Shown here: positions 51,086 through 59,200 of the stretch, in pieces
How positions within the stretch are numbered: position 1 is the stretch's first letter
Layout of the letters: each line of letters begins with the position of its first letter
Assembly (NCBI RefSeq): GCF_017916255.1
Contig: NZ_CP072827.1
Location: forward strand, 3,993,501-4,057,500
Length of the DNA: 64,000 nt
From: Streptomyces mobaraensis NBRC 13819 = DSM 40847
Lineage (GTDB): Bacteria > Actinomycetota > Actinomycetes > Streptomycetales > Streptomycetaceae
Direction of reading: 5' to 3'
Made by a program: the position numbers and the translations under genes
The notes under the pieces: model-generated
Database searches by the model: none
What the model was told of the DNA's origin: nothing
What the model saw: the letters and a program-made list of their open reading frames with translations, nothing else

Positions 51086-51876
51086 CCGCAGCGCTGGATC
51101 TGGGCGTCACCACGCTCGACACCAGCACCAACTACCTCGGCTTCCGCTCGCACCAGGTCCTGGGTCGGACAGCCGGTGATCTGCTGCCGAAGTTCACGGT
51201 CTCCACGAAGGTCGGCTACTTCCCGGCGGCCGACGGGGCGGAGCACTCCCTGGATCCCACGCGGCTGATCTCAGCCGTGGAAAAGGCGGCCAAGGACCTC
51301 GGGCGGGAGCCGGACGTAGTGTTCCTGCACAACCCGGAACACTCACTACGGAAAGCCGGCCCGCAGCACAGGGATCTGCTTGCAGCGGCATGCGCCGTCC
51401 TGGATGACGCCGAAGAGAAGGGGCTGTGCGGCGCCTGGGGGGTCGCGTCGTGGGATCCGTCCCCGCTGCTGAGTCTGGTTGACGTGACCGTGCCGAGGCC
51501 ATCAATTCTCATGGTGCGCGCCGGTTTGCTGGTCGGCGCCAGGACGCTGAACGCGGCGGACACCCTCATCGATGCGTGGGGTCTGGGTGGTGGCGAGGTC
51601 TGGGGGATGAGCCCCTTTGGGGGCAGCACGAGTGCCTCGGTGTGGGACAGGCTGGACCCGCGCCTTTTCCTCCAGGACGGCGGCCGGCTCTCCCGCATTC
51701 AGGCAGCGTTCAGAGCTGCCTACCACCTCCCGCGGGTCGACTCCATCGCCGTGGGCACCGACGAGCCGACCCACCTGGGGGAACTCGTCGTAGCCCTGGC
51801 AGGCCAGGTGGAGGAGCGGACCGTCCAGGAGTATCGGAAGCTCCTCCGTGACCGCTCGCGTGATCAGTCCGCCTGA
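51019..51876 (+). CDS. Aldo/keto reductase-like protein
   Basis: The 285-residue protein starts at GTG 51019, overlapping the oxygenase gene by 67 nt. AKR features: GLHRSRHERRLLTAALDLGV, Asp and Tyr in TLDTSTNYLGFRS, Lys in FTVSTKVGYFP, His in VVFLHNPEHS. The Asp-Tyr-Lys-His tetrad is thus complete. The NADPH-binding C-terminal part (RIQAAFRAAYHLPRVDSIAVG) is divergent and short. It may act as an oxidoreductase or have lost nucleotide binding. Its stop overlaps the convergent kinase-like gene by 13 bp. Confidence 0.82.
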   Translation: MRGTDPRVVLGLHRSRHERRLLTAALDLGVTTLDTSTNYLGFRSHQVLGRTAGDLLPKFTVSTKVGYFPAADGAEHSLDPTRLISAVEKAAKDLGREPDVVFLHNPEHSLRKAGPQHRDLLAAACAVLDDAEEKGLCGAWGVASWDPSPLLSLVDVTVPRPSILMVRAGLLVGARTLNAADTLIDAWGLGGGEVWGMSPFGGSTSASVWDRLDPRLFLQDGGRLSRIQAAFRAAYHLPRVDSIAVGTDEPTHLGELVVALAGQVEERTVQEYRKLLRDRSRDQSA

Positions 51877-52721
51877 AGCTCCTCGATGACCTGCTGGGCC
51901 ATGCGCTGTGCGGGCTCCAACCGAGGATCCTCAGGGTGCGCGTGAGGTCCGAGGATCTTCGAGGAGACGAACAGTGTCATCAGCTTGCCGTCCCGTCTCT
52001 CGAAGTCCCGACGACGCTCCTGCCGTACACGATCGGCCAGAGACGGGACGGCAAGCGAGCTCCCCCACAGGGAGGCGGAGTCCAGCCCCTGCGGGGCGTT
52101 CCCCCAGTCCTCCCAGTCGAACAGACTGAACACCGGGGCCGTGACGTTGGCCCAGTTCAGGTCGGCGTGGGCAGGCACCCAACGCTGGACGGTCGTGTCG
52201 AAACCGCCGGGAAAGACGGCTCGGATGGCCTCGGTGACCGACGCTTGGGTGATGGTTTCGGTGTCGGGTGTGGCGACCCGCCTCGTTTGGTGTGCTGCCA
52301 GCGCGTCCAGAGAGGCGTTCAATCCGTCCCACCACTCGTCGGAAAGTTCGGGGGCCTCACTCAGAACGGCGTTTCCGACCGGAGCGGCCGGCAGGAGGTC
52401 AGTCTCGTCGGCCCGCCACAGCACCGGTTCGTTGGCGTCCCGCCAGACCACGCATCCCTGCCATGCCGGCTGGGCGACGCCATCCAAGCGGGCGGCGCAC
52501 TCCGCGCCGTTCCATCCTTGATCGGTGATCCTGGCGAGCGGGCGTCGCTCGATGCGGACCCAGGTCTCGCGGTTTGTCCGTGCTCCTACGGACCGGCGCT
52601 TGCGCACCACCTTATCTGGTAGGAAACGCACATGCAGAGACCGCGCTACGCGATCCAGAATCTCGTCAACCGGCTGTACGCGTAGGTCAACAGCCTGACT
52701 CGTGGCGACCGAGAGCGTCAT
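51864..52721 (-). CDS. APH/choline-kinase-like phosphotransferase
   Basis: The 285-residue protein has the C-terminal kinase-fold signature: WVPAHADLNWANVTAP as the HxDxxxxN catalytic loop and FSLFDWEDWGNAPQG as the DxE/DxD metal motif. The N-terminal lobe lacks a clear glycine-rich loop, with RIERRPLARITDQGWNGAE. A function as aminoglycoside or small-molecule kinase is a family guess only. It is convergent with the AKR gene (13-bp overlap) and divergent from the truncated oxidase start at 52805. Confidence 0.75.
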   Translation of the reverse strand: MTLSVATSQAVDLRVQPVDEILDRVARSLHVRFLPDKVVRKRRSVGARTNRETWVRIERRPLARITDQGWNGAECAARLDGVAQPAWQGCVVWRDANEPVLWRADETDLLPAAPVGNAVLSEAPELSDEWWDGLNASLDALAAHQTRRVATPDTETITQASVTEAIRAVFPGGFDTTVQRWVPAHADLNWANVTAPVFSLFDWEDWGNAPQGLDSASLWGSSLAVPSLADRVRQERRRDFERRDGKLMTLFVSSKILGPHAHPEDPRLEPAQRMAQQVIEELQAD

Positions 52722-52804
52722 ACACGCGACCGTAGCAGCGGGGCAGCGAGAGGTAGCCCAACACGAGAAACCAGCGGCTACGTTTGGTGCTTAGGGTCGG
52801 GTTC

Positions 52805-52849
52805 ATGACCGCAGGGGAGCGCGTTGTCGTTGTCGGGGCTGGGGTGTCG
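52805..52849 (+). pseudogene. N-terminal stub of an FAD-dependent oxidase, truncated by the IS element
   Basis: ATG 52805 begins MTAGERVVVVGAGVS, the start of a Rossmann FAD site (GxGxxG, D-amino-acid-oxidase-like). After 15 codons the sequence switches to IstA coding sequence in a different frame. The gene was evidently cut by IS21-family insertion or deletion. It would have been divergent from the kinase-like gene. Confidence 0.7.
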
Positions 52850-52850
52850 C

Positions 52851-53415
52851 GAACGACGCGACGATCTCGGTGGACTCGGTGCGGTATTCGGTCCCGCACC
52901 AGCTGGCCGGCGAGACGGTCTGGGCCCGCTTCCACGGCGACGAACTCGTCGTCACCGCGGTGACGACGGATGGCGCGGTCGAGGCCGCCCGCCATCACCG
53001 GTCCACCCCGGGCAACCCGTCGATCAAAGACGAGCACTACCCGCCCCGCGAGGACAAGGAAGGCGACCGCACCCCGAAGGCCACCAGCTCGGAGGAAGCC
53101 GCGTTTCTCGCTCTCGGTCCCGGGGCGGCGTCCTGGCTGACCGAGGCCGCGGCCGCGGGAGCGAGGAGGATGCGGCCGAAGATGGCCGAAGCCGTCCAGC
53201 TCGCCAAGCTCCACGGCATCGCGGAGGTCGACCGGGTGCTCGGGACGGCGGCGATCGCCGGCCGGTTCGCCGAGAACGACCTCATCTCGATTCTTGACCA
53301 CCACATCGGACGCACGGTCGCCGAGCCGACCCGGGCGTCGGAGGACCACAGCCTCCAGCCGGGCACGTCCGCCTGGTCCCGCTTCGGCGTCGCCCCTGAA
53401 AGAGACGAACACTGA
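52851..53415 (+). pseudogene. istA: IstA transposase, C-terminal fragment (IS21 family)
   Basis: Only the C-terminal ~188 codons remain: residues typical of the IstA beta-barrel (VDSVRYSVPHQLAGETVWAR, GDELVVTAVT) and the helical tail that precedes IstB. The catalytic DDE domain and HTH are missing, so it cannot transpose itself. Its TGA overlaps the ATG of istB by one base (TGATG), as in complete IS21 elements. Confidence 0.9.
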
Positions 53416-54206
53416 TGGCCACCCCTCTTCGCACCGTCTCGGGTTCCCACGGCGACCCGCTCGCCGAGGCCATCGAACTGACCAGGCGCCTCAAACTCCC
53501 GCACATCCGCCGGGCGTTGACCGACCTGATCCCCACCGCCAAGGCCCAACGCTGGGACCCTGCCGAGGTGGTCCGTGTCCTGCTGGCCGAGGAAGCGGCC
53601 GGCCGGGATGCCGCGAACCTGCGGACCCGCCGCAAGAGGGCCGGGTTCCCCGCCGGGAAGACCTTCGGCGACTGGGACGAAACCGCGTCCTCCATATCCC
53701 GGCAGGTCCAGGACTCGCTGAAGACCCTGGAATGGATCTCCCGCAAGGAGAACCTCTGCGTCTGCGGGCCCTCGGGCACCGGGAAGAGCCACTTCACCGA
53801 GGCTCTCGGCCAGGCCGCGGTCGAGGCCGGGATGACGGTCGCCTGGTTCGCGGTCGAAGACCTCGGAGCCCTGGTCCGCCGGCACCGCGTTGACGACTCG
53901 CTCGCCCGGGCGATGACCCGGCTGATCCGCTCGGACCTCATCATCGTCGACGACATCGGCCTGCTGCCCGTCTCCGCGGACGCCGCCGAAGGCTTCTTCC
54001 GCCTGGTCGATGCCGCCTACGAACGACGTGCGATGGCCGTGAGTTCGAATCTTCATCCATCTGGATTCGACGAGATCATGCCCAAGACCCTCGCCACTGC
54101 GACCGTCGACCGGCTCCTCCACCACGCTCACGTCGTCGTGACGCAGGGTGACAGCTTCCGGCTCACCGAGGCCACCTCCGGAAAGGGGGTCAGGCCGATG
54201 AACTGA
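53415..54206 (+). CDS. istB: IstB-type transposition helper ATPase
   Basis: The 263-residue AAA+ protein is intact: N-terminal ELTRRLKLPHIRRALTDLIP, Walker A GPSGTGKSHF, Walker B LIIVDDIGLLPV, sensor AVSSNLHPSGFDE, and arginine finger region ATVDRLLHHAHVV. IstB directs IstA to DNA targets and is inactive without it. It is coupled to the istA fragment by a TGATG overlap. Confidence 0.95.
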   Translation: MATPLRTVSGSHGDPLAEAIELTRRLKLPHIRRALTDLIPTAKAQRWDPAEVVRVLLAEEAAGRDAANLRTRRKRAGFPAGKTFGDWDETASSISRQVQDSLKTLEWISRKENLCVCGPSGTGKSHFTEALGQAAVEAGMTVAWFAVEDLGALVRRHRVDDSLARAMTRLIRSDLIIVDDIGLLPVSADAAEGFFRLVDAAYERRAMAVSSNLHPSGFDEIMPKTLATATVDRLLHHAHVVVTQGDSFRLTEATSGKGVRPMN

Positions 54207-54581
54207 CCCACGGCCCAAGAAGGATCACGCGGACCCAGTGGGGAAAACCCGTGTCCGCGGGGAGTTCTCGTGTCCGCCAGTGCGTGGGTCACCAAGTCCG
54301 CCACCGGGGCAGTCGCCCTGACCGTTGACAGCCGGGCCTCCCCTCGGGGAGGCCCGGCTTCGTGCTGCTGTGCCTTGGCCGGCGTCTTCGTGGCGTCACG
54401 GTCTGGGGTTGCTGGGAGCGGTCCATCCGCGCGCCCGGTGTTTCGTTCAACGTGACGTGTCGTACCGGCTAAAGCTTGGAACGCCCACCCCTCTGTGTCA
54501 GATGCCGGCTCTGTCCTGGGAGCTGGTCACCACCACGTCGGTCCTGCTGTGACTCGGGCCATGTTTCGCCGTTTCGGCTGG
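54207..54581. other. Gene-free region between istB and the relaxase gene
   Basis: It contains the right end of the IS21 remnant and a strong terminator (54330-54359). No coding region is supported. The 3' side of the mobilisation module starts here. Confidence 0.55.
54330..54359 (+). terminator. Strong hairpin terminator
   Basis: AGCCGGGCCTCCCC and GGGGAGGCCCGGCT are perfect 14-bp arms around TC. A short T/C-rich stretch follows. It may end a transcript from istB, or from a lost gene. Confidence 0.75.
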
Positions 54582-56318
54582 TCAGCGCCGACGGCTGGCG
54601 TCGTTCACTGCGCTCGGGGGCGACTGCCTGGTGGGCGCAGAGAGCCCTTGGCGGCGACTGCCTCGGGCGGGTGTGTCGTGGGGGCTTTCGGGCAGGGCGG
54701 ACAGGTGCGCGCTGCGTCGCAGCCGCCAGACGAGGACGTCGCTGATGGAGGCTGCGGAGTCGAGTTCGCGCCGTCGGGCAGCGTCAGTCAGCAGGGCGGC
54801 CGGGTCGTGGCCGGCTCTGCGGGCGTCGTCGAGGGTAGCAGCCAGGGCGGGCCACCCTGCCTCGGCCCGGATCCGTTCGGCCAGCTCCGGCAGCACCTGA
54901 TGGAGAAGACCGGCTTGCCGCTGCCGAACACGCGGGGCCATACGGCGGCCCCGCTGGCCGAGTGCGGCCATAGGCTCACCTGCGGCGGCCTGGTAAGCGG
55001 CGCGCAGGTGTTCGGCGGCTTGCCGGGCGGCCTGGGCCTGCTGGCTGTGGTGCTTCTTCGCGTGCCAGTTCGCCGCGGCGATGGCGAAGAAGAACGCCAT
55101 ATCGATGAGCATGGCGGTGGTGGCGCCATCTTCCCCTCGGCCCAGGGCGGGCCCGCTGCGGACGAGATCGCGAGCGGCCTGGCGCAGGGCACGGTCGCGC
55201 CCGCGTACAGCCTTCACGTGGGAACGGCTCGCCCGCTCGAACACGAAGGCGACCTCGCGGAGTTCAGCGCGTGTATGGGCGGCGGAGGTCTTGGCCAGCG
55301 CGTCCAGGACCTCGCCCGCAGCGGCGATCTGCGCCGCTGCCGCGCCGTCGTCACCGTTATCGATGATCAGCAGCGCCTGCCAGGTAGCGGCGGTGGCCCG
55401 GCGCCGCGCGAACGCGGGACCTGTCACGTCCGGCAGGACCGGCTGCTCCGGCCGCGAACCGTCCGCCGAGGCTGCGGCCTCCGCGGGCAGGGTCCAGCGT
55501 TCGCGGATGCGGGGCAGGGACAGATCGGGTGCGAGCGTGGAGCCCGCGTAGTACACCGGCTCTTTCTCACCGTTGCGGTCATCGGGCAGCGCGACCTTGT
55601 AACCGAGCAGGTCACCGGAGGGCACGACGCGCTTGCGGATCAGCAGGCCGGCGGCGGCCAGCCGGTCGAAGAACTCTTCTTCGCTACCGGCGCCGGCGAC
55701 CGCTCGCCGTACTGTCTCCCGCAGCTCCTCGCGTGCAGGACGCTGCCTGCCCGTGCGTTCGGCCTTGTGCCGCTCGGCGCTGGTGGCCCGCTTGGCGGCG
55801 GTGCCGTCCCCGGGCGCGATCTGGTGCAGGCCGAGTCCCTTTTCGATCAGGCGGCACTCGGCCTGGGCGCGTTTGCCGGAGCGGTGGTGGTTGGGGCGGC
55901 GGCCGTCCTCGCGGACGAGGGTGGCGATGATGTGGATGTGGTCGTCGGCGTGCCGGACGGCTGCCCAGCGGCAGCCGGCCCCCTCGCCAGGGTCGATACC
56001 GGTGGCAGCGACCATACGGCGGGCGATATCGCCCCACTGCTCGTCGGACAGGATCGGGTCGTCTGGAGCGGCGCGCACCGAGCAGTGCCAGACGTGCTTG
56101 TCGGGACGCTGGTCAAGGTCGAGCAGTGACAGGGGCTGGTCGAGGAGATGCTGGAGGTCCCTCTTCGTGACCGAGGGGTCGCGGCCGGGGTCGGGGGCCA
56201 TGCCGTCGAAGGAAGCGACCAGGTGCGGGTCGATGTGCTCCTCGTGGGTGCCCTTGCCGTACAGGTAGTGCAGGAGCCCGACGGTGTTGCTGCCCTGCTG
56301 GTGGATCCGGGGGATCAA
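54582..56318 (-). CDS. Relaxase (mobilisation nuclease)
   Basis: The 578-residue protein starts at TTG 56318, which overlaps the mobC stop as TTGA. Residues 1-130 are the relaxase domain, with a VGLLHYLYGKG start and the metal-binding three-His motif in WAAVRHADDHIHIIATLV. The remaining helical Ala/Arg-rich part has DNA-contact and coiled regions (e.g. ATWQALLIIDNGDDGAAAAQ). It nicks oriT and leads the strand into the recipient. oriT should lie upstream of mobC or between 56939 and 58500. Confidence 0.9.
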   Translation of the reverse strand: MIPRIHQQGSNTVGLLHYLYGKGTHEEHIDPHLVASFDGMAPDPGRDPSVTKRDLQHLLDQPLSLLDLDQRPDKHVWHCSVRAAPDDPILSDEQWGDIARRMVAATGIDPGEGAGCRWAAVRHADDHIHIIATLVREDGRRPNHHRSGKRAQAECRLIEKGLGLHQIAPGDGTAAKRATSAERHKAERTGRQRPAREELRETVRRAVAGAGSEEEFFDRLAAAGLLIRKRVVPSGDLLGYKVALPDDRNGEKEPVYYAGSTLAPDLSLPRIRERWTLPAEAAASADGSRPEQPVLPDVTGPAFARRRATAATWQALLIIDNGDDGAAAAQIAAAGEVLDALAKTSAAHTRAELREVAFVFERASRSHVKAVRGRDRALRQAARDLVRSGPALGRGEDGATTAMLIDMAFFFAIAAANWHAKKHHSQQAQAARQAAEHLRAAYQAAAGEPMAALGQRGRRMAPRVRQRQAGLLHQVLPELAERIRAEAGWPALAATLDDARRAGHDPAALLTDAARRRELDSAASISDVLVWRLRRSAHLSALPESPHDTPARGSRRQGLSAPTRQSPPSAVNDASRRR

Positions 56319-56938
56319 GCCGCTTGGCCCTCCTGCCCGCTGGCGACCCTGTCGGCTGCCCGTTGGACAGCCTGCGCGGCGCGTCGCAGGTCGGCGAGGG
56401 CGGCGGAGAAGTGGGGTGCGTCGGCCCCAGAGTTGAGTGCCTTGACCGCCTGGTTGACGTTGCTGCCCGCCCAGCCGAGCTGACGGCGCACACCGAACAG
56501 GGCAGTCAGGATGTCCCGCTCGGAGGCGATGGCCGCTGCGGTGCAGGACTGGTCGCGGGCAGCGGCCAGGGCGGAGTGGGCCAGGAACCCGGCCACGCTC
56601 ATGCCGACGTGGTCGGCGCCGGACTGGATGACGGTGAGTTCCTGGTCGTTGAGGCGGACGCTGTGGGCGGGGCGCTGCTTCTTGTCACGCGGGCGCGACC
56701 TTCCCCTTCTGGCCAGGCCCTTCGGGCTGGCCTTGGGTTGCGGTCCGCCCTCGGTCGCAGCCTTCCCGTCCGGTGCCCCCTGGTGCCGGACGGGCCCTGC
56801 CACCCCCGGGGCGGGTTCGGGATCGGGCGCTCCCCCTGCGGGGGAGTGTCCGAACCTCCAACTTGCTCCGGTTGGGGCAGGGGTGATCGGCAGGGAGTCC
56901 CCGTGGGTGGTGGGGTCGTGGTGGTGCGGAGTGCGCAT
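56315..56938 (-). CDS. MobC-like relaxosome accessory protein
   Basis: The 207-residue protein has a disordered, basic N-terminus of about 100 residues. A C-terminal MobC domain follows: RLNDQELTVIQSGADHVGMS, VAGFLAHSALAAARDQ, RRQLGWAGSNVNQAVKALNS, typical of PF05713 proteins. It binds oriT to help the relaxase. Start ATG 56938. Its stop overlaps the relaxase start. Confidence 0.87.
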   Translation of the reverse strand: MRTPHHHDPTTHGDSLPITPAPTGASWRFGHSPAGGAPDPEPAPGVAGPVRHQGAPDGKAATEGGPQPKASPKGLARRGRSRPRDKKQRPAHSVRLNDQELTVIQSGADHVGMSVAGFLAHSALAAARDQSCTAAAIASERDILTALFGVRRQLGWAGSNVNQAVKALNSGADAPHFSAALADLRRAAQAVQRAADRVASGQEGQAA

Positions 56939-56986
56939 GGGGCCTTTCGGGTCGGGGTCTGGTTGAGAACTCTGCTGCTGTCGGGA

Positions 56987-58315
56987 TCAGCGGGGTGGAA
57001 CGCCGGCGGCGGCTTTGAGCTGGGCCTTGAACTCACGGACGACTCGTCCGACGTCGTCGCTGGAGACGGTGTAGCCGGCGGAGCGCAGGGCGTCCTCGAC
57101 CCGGTCGCGGCCGACACTGCCGGTCTCCTCGTAGATGCGACGGGTGTGCTTGAGGATGACCTCATCGGAGGCGCGGGATCTGCCCCCGTCGCGTTTCCTT
57201 CGGGCAGCCGGTTTCCGTTCACGCCTGCCCGGAGTGCTGCCCGAGGTCTTGCCCGTGAGCGCCGGGCCGTCTTCGGTCTCTGCCCGTGCGGGCAGTCCGG
57301 GCAGCCCGGATGCCGGGCGGGCAGGTGGGGGCACCTCGCCGTCCGGGTCTTCTGGGTGTGGGCGGGCAGCGTCCTCTGCCCGCGGCAGCTGTGCCGGGCG
57401 GCCGGAGCGCGGGCGGCTGTGCCCGTACTCACGGGCGGGATACGAGGCCGGGACCTCCCAGCGCGGCGGCAGTGTGATGGAGGCGAGGCCGAGGGCCTGC
57501 TTGCGGGTGGCGAGCTTGCGCAGCAGCAGCTCGTCCTGGAGCGGATTCCCGTCGACGTCAGCCCGCTCCAGAGCCTCGTGCAGGCGCTCCGTCAGGCGTC
57601 GTTGCCGTCGCGTGCCGCGCTGTCGGTCGGTCATCGACTCGACGCGCAGGATGAGGGCGACGGCTTCGCTCAGCGCGCGCTCGCGGATGAGGCGGGCGGC
57701 ATCGGCGTCCTGGTCGGCGATGCCGAGCTGGGCCAGGAGGCGTTCGCGTGCCTGGCGGACGAGGACGGCGGCCAAACCGCGTGAGGCGGCGTCGGGGGTG
57801 CGGTGGCGCAGCTCGATGCCCATGGCCAAGTGCCACAGCATCGCGGCCATGACCGGGCCGACGAAGGCTCGCACGGTGCCGCCGACCAGCCCGGACTCGG
57901 CGTAGGCGGGCAGAACCTGGACGGCGGTGATGACCCAGGTGAGGGTGCCGGGCAGGCCGGGAGCCTGCTTCGGGCCGTTGAGGTTCTGCCGGGCCATCAG
58001 GGCGGTGGCGAACAGGGCCAGCTCGGCGGCGGCGAACATTGCGACGCGCTCGGCGGTGCCGCCCATGTCGAGGTAGTCGGCGGCGAACCGCCAGCTGGTG
58101 TCCGCGCTGTAGGCGGTGCAGCCGAGCGCCGCCACGGCCGCGACGGGTACTGCGACAGTCCCGCGCCAACGGTTGGTGTGATGCGGCCGGCGGCGCTGCT
58201 GGCGAATCAGCCGTCCGGCGAGCAGGCCGAGCAGCACGGGCGGGATGAGGAGCGCCACGGTCATCACCGGGGAGGTGGCCCAGTCAGGGAGGAGCGGCAT
58301 GCCGCTGTTCCGCAT
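56987..58315 (-). CDS. DUF2637/SpdB-like membrane protein
   Basis: The 442-residue protein has an N-terminal membrane half with about five helices (VMTVALLIPPVLLGLLAGRL, AVAALGCTAYSADTSW, MFAAAELALFATALM, LTWVITAVQVLPAYA, AFVGPVMAAMLWHLAMG). The C-terminal half is cytoplasmic and basic, ending in a wing-like region (RIYEETGSVGRDRVEDALRS). Similar proteins in streptomycete elements assist intramycelial spread. It lies between mobC and the helicase loader. A strong ribosome site is not seen. Confidence 0.78.
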   Translation of the reverse strand: MRNSGMPLLPDWATSPVMTVALLIPPVLLGLLAGRLIRQQRRRPHHTNRWRGTVAVPVAAVAALGCTAYSADTSWRFAADYLDMGGTAERVAMFAAAELALFATALMARQNLNGPKQAPGLPGTLTWVITAVQVLPAYAESGLVGGTVRAFVGPVMAAMLWHLAMGIELRHRTPDAASRGLAAVLVRQARERLLAQLGIADQDADAARLIRERALSEAVALILRVESMTDRQRGTRRQRRLTERLHEALERADVDGNPLQDELLLRKLATRKQALGLASITLPPRWEVPASYPAREYGHSRPRSGRPAQLPRAEDAARPHPEDPDGEVPPPARPASGLPGLPARAETEDGPALTGKTSGSTPGRRERKPAARRKRDGGRSRASDEVILKHTRRIYEETGSVGRDRVEDALRSAGYTVSSDDVGRVVREFKAQLKAAAGVPPR

Positions 58316-58498
58316 GGCGAGGGGGACAGGGCTGAGAGGAGGCAGGAGGGGGCTCCAAGGCGTCGAGGAATGAGGGCGAGGGGCGTAACGACCGAGCGCT
58401 GAGTAACCGCCTGCGCGCGTGGCTGGCGCGGGCAGGGCTGGTGTGAGCGCGGGTGATGCGGCGGGGCCGACCAGGAGGGCGGGCGCTGAGGCGGCCAG

Positions 58499-59200
58499 TC
58501 AGGCGGCGGGCGCTGTGCGGCGGCGTCGGTCGGGGCCGTCGAGGATGACGCGCTTCGTCATCTCGGCGAGGCGGGAAGCGACGCGGTCACCGAGGGTGAC
58601 GCGCAGCTGCTCGATCGGAAGGTTGGTGCTGATGAGGGTCGGGAGCACTTGCTCGTACCGGTGATTGATGAGCCGGTAGGTCAGCTCCTCGGTCCACTCG
58701 CTGGCCTTGGCCGCGCCGAGGTCGTCCAGGGACAGCAGCGGGCAGCGCGCCAGGGTCTGCAGCTCCCGTTCGGCGTCGTGCCCGGCGCGCGGGCGCAGGC
58801 GCGCGTGGAAGTCGGCGGTGGTGGTCGCTTCCCAGCGCAGACGGACCCCTCGGCCGAGCAGGGTGCGGATGGCGCCGTACGCCTGGTACGTCTTGCCCGT
58901 GCCCGTGGGGCCGGCGATCAGCAGCGACGGGCCTTCGGCGATGCCCGGCCCGCTGGGACCGGGGCGTCCGGCGCGGGCGATCTCGTCGGCCCAGGCGGTG
59001 ACCTTCGGGTGGTCGGCCAGGGCTCGGCGGTAGCGGGCGGGGATCCTCGCGTCAGCGAGTTCCAGCGCGGTGACGGGCTCGACGTGCCCTTCCTCGACGG
59101 CGGCGGTGGCGAGGTCGATGCCGCGACTGGCAAGGATGCCGTTGAGCCGGTCGGCGAGCGGGCCGACCCGGTGGGGCTCGCGGGTGAGGGTGGCGGTCAG
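58499..59200 (-). CDS. DnaC/IstB-like helicase loader ATPase with a CTG start
   Basis: The 233-residue protein has Walker A GPTGTGKT (97-104), Walker B LLSLDDLGAA (155-164) and the sensor/arginine part LPTLISTNLPIEQLRVTLGD. It is a DnaC-type loader. No ATG, GTG or TTG exists in frame before residue ~214. CTG 59200 is the only sensible start: it overlaps the replication initiator's TGA as CTGA, and GGAGGTGA lies 6 nt before it. The pair resembles the lambda O/P or DnaD/DnaC type replication module of the element. Confidence 0.86.
   Translation of the reverse strand: MTATLTREPHRVGPLADRLNGILASRGIDLATAAVEEGHVEPVTALELADARIPARYRRALADHPKVTAWADEIARAGRPGPSGPGIAEGPSLLIAGPTGTGKTYQAYGAIRTLLGRGVRLRWEATTTADFHARLRPRAGHDAERELQTLARCPLLSLDDLGAAKASEWTEELTYRLINHRYEQVLPTLISTNLPIEQLRVTLGDRVASRLAEMTKRVILDGPDRRRRTAPAA

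Larger units (their letters stand above)
52851..54290 (+). mobile_element. IS21-family element, left end deleted
   Basis: The istA-istB remnant has only its right side. After istB, CGTGTCCGC repeats (near 54249 and 54269) resemble the multiple terminal repeats of IS21 elements, but the exact right end is not determined. The left junction cuts both istA and the FAD oxidase gene. Confidence 0.75.
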
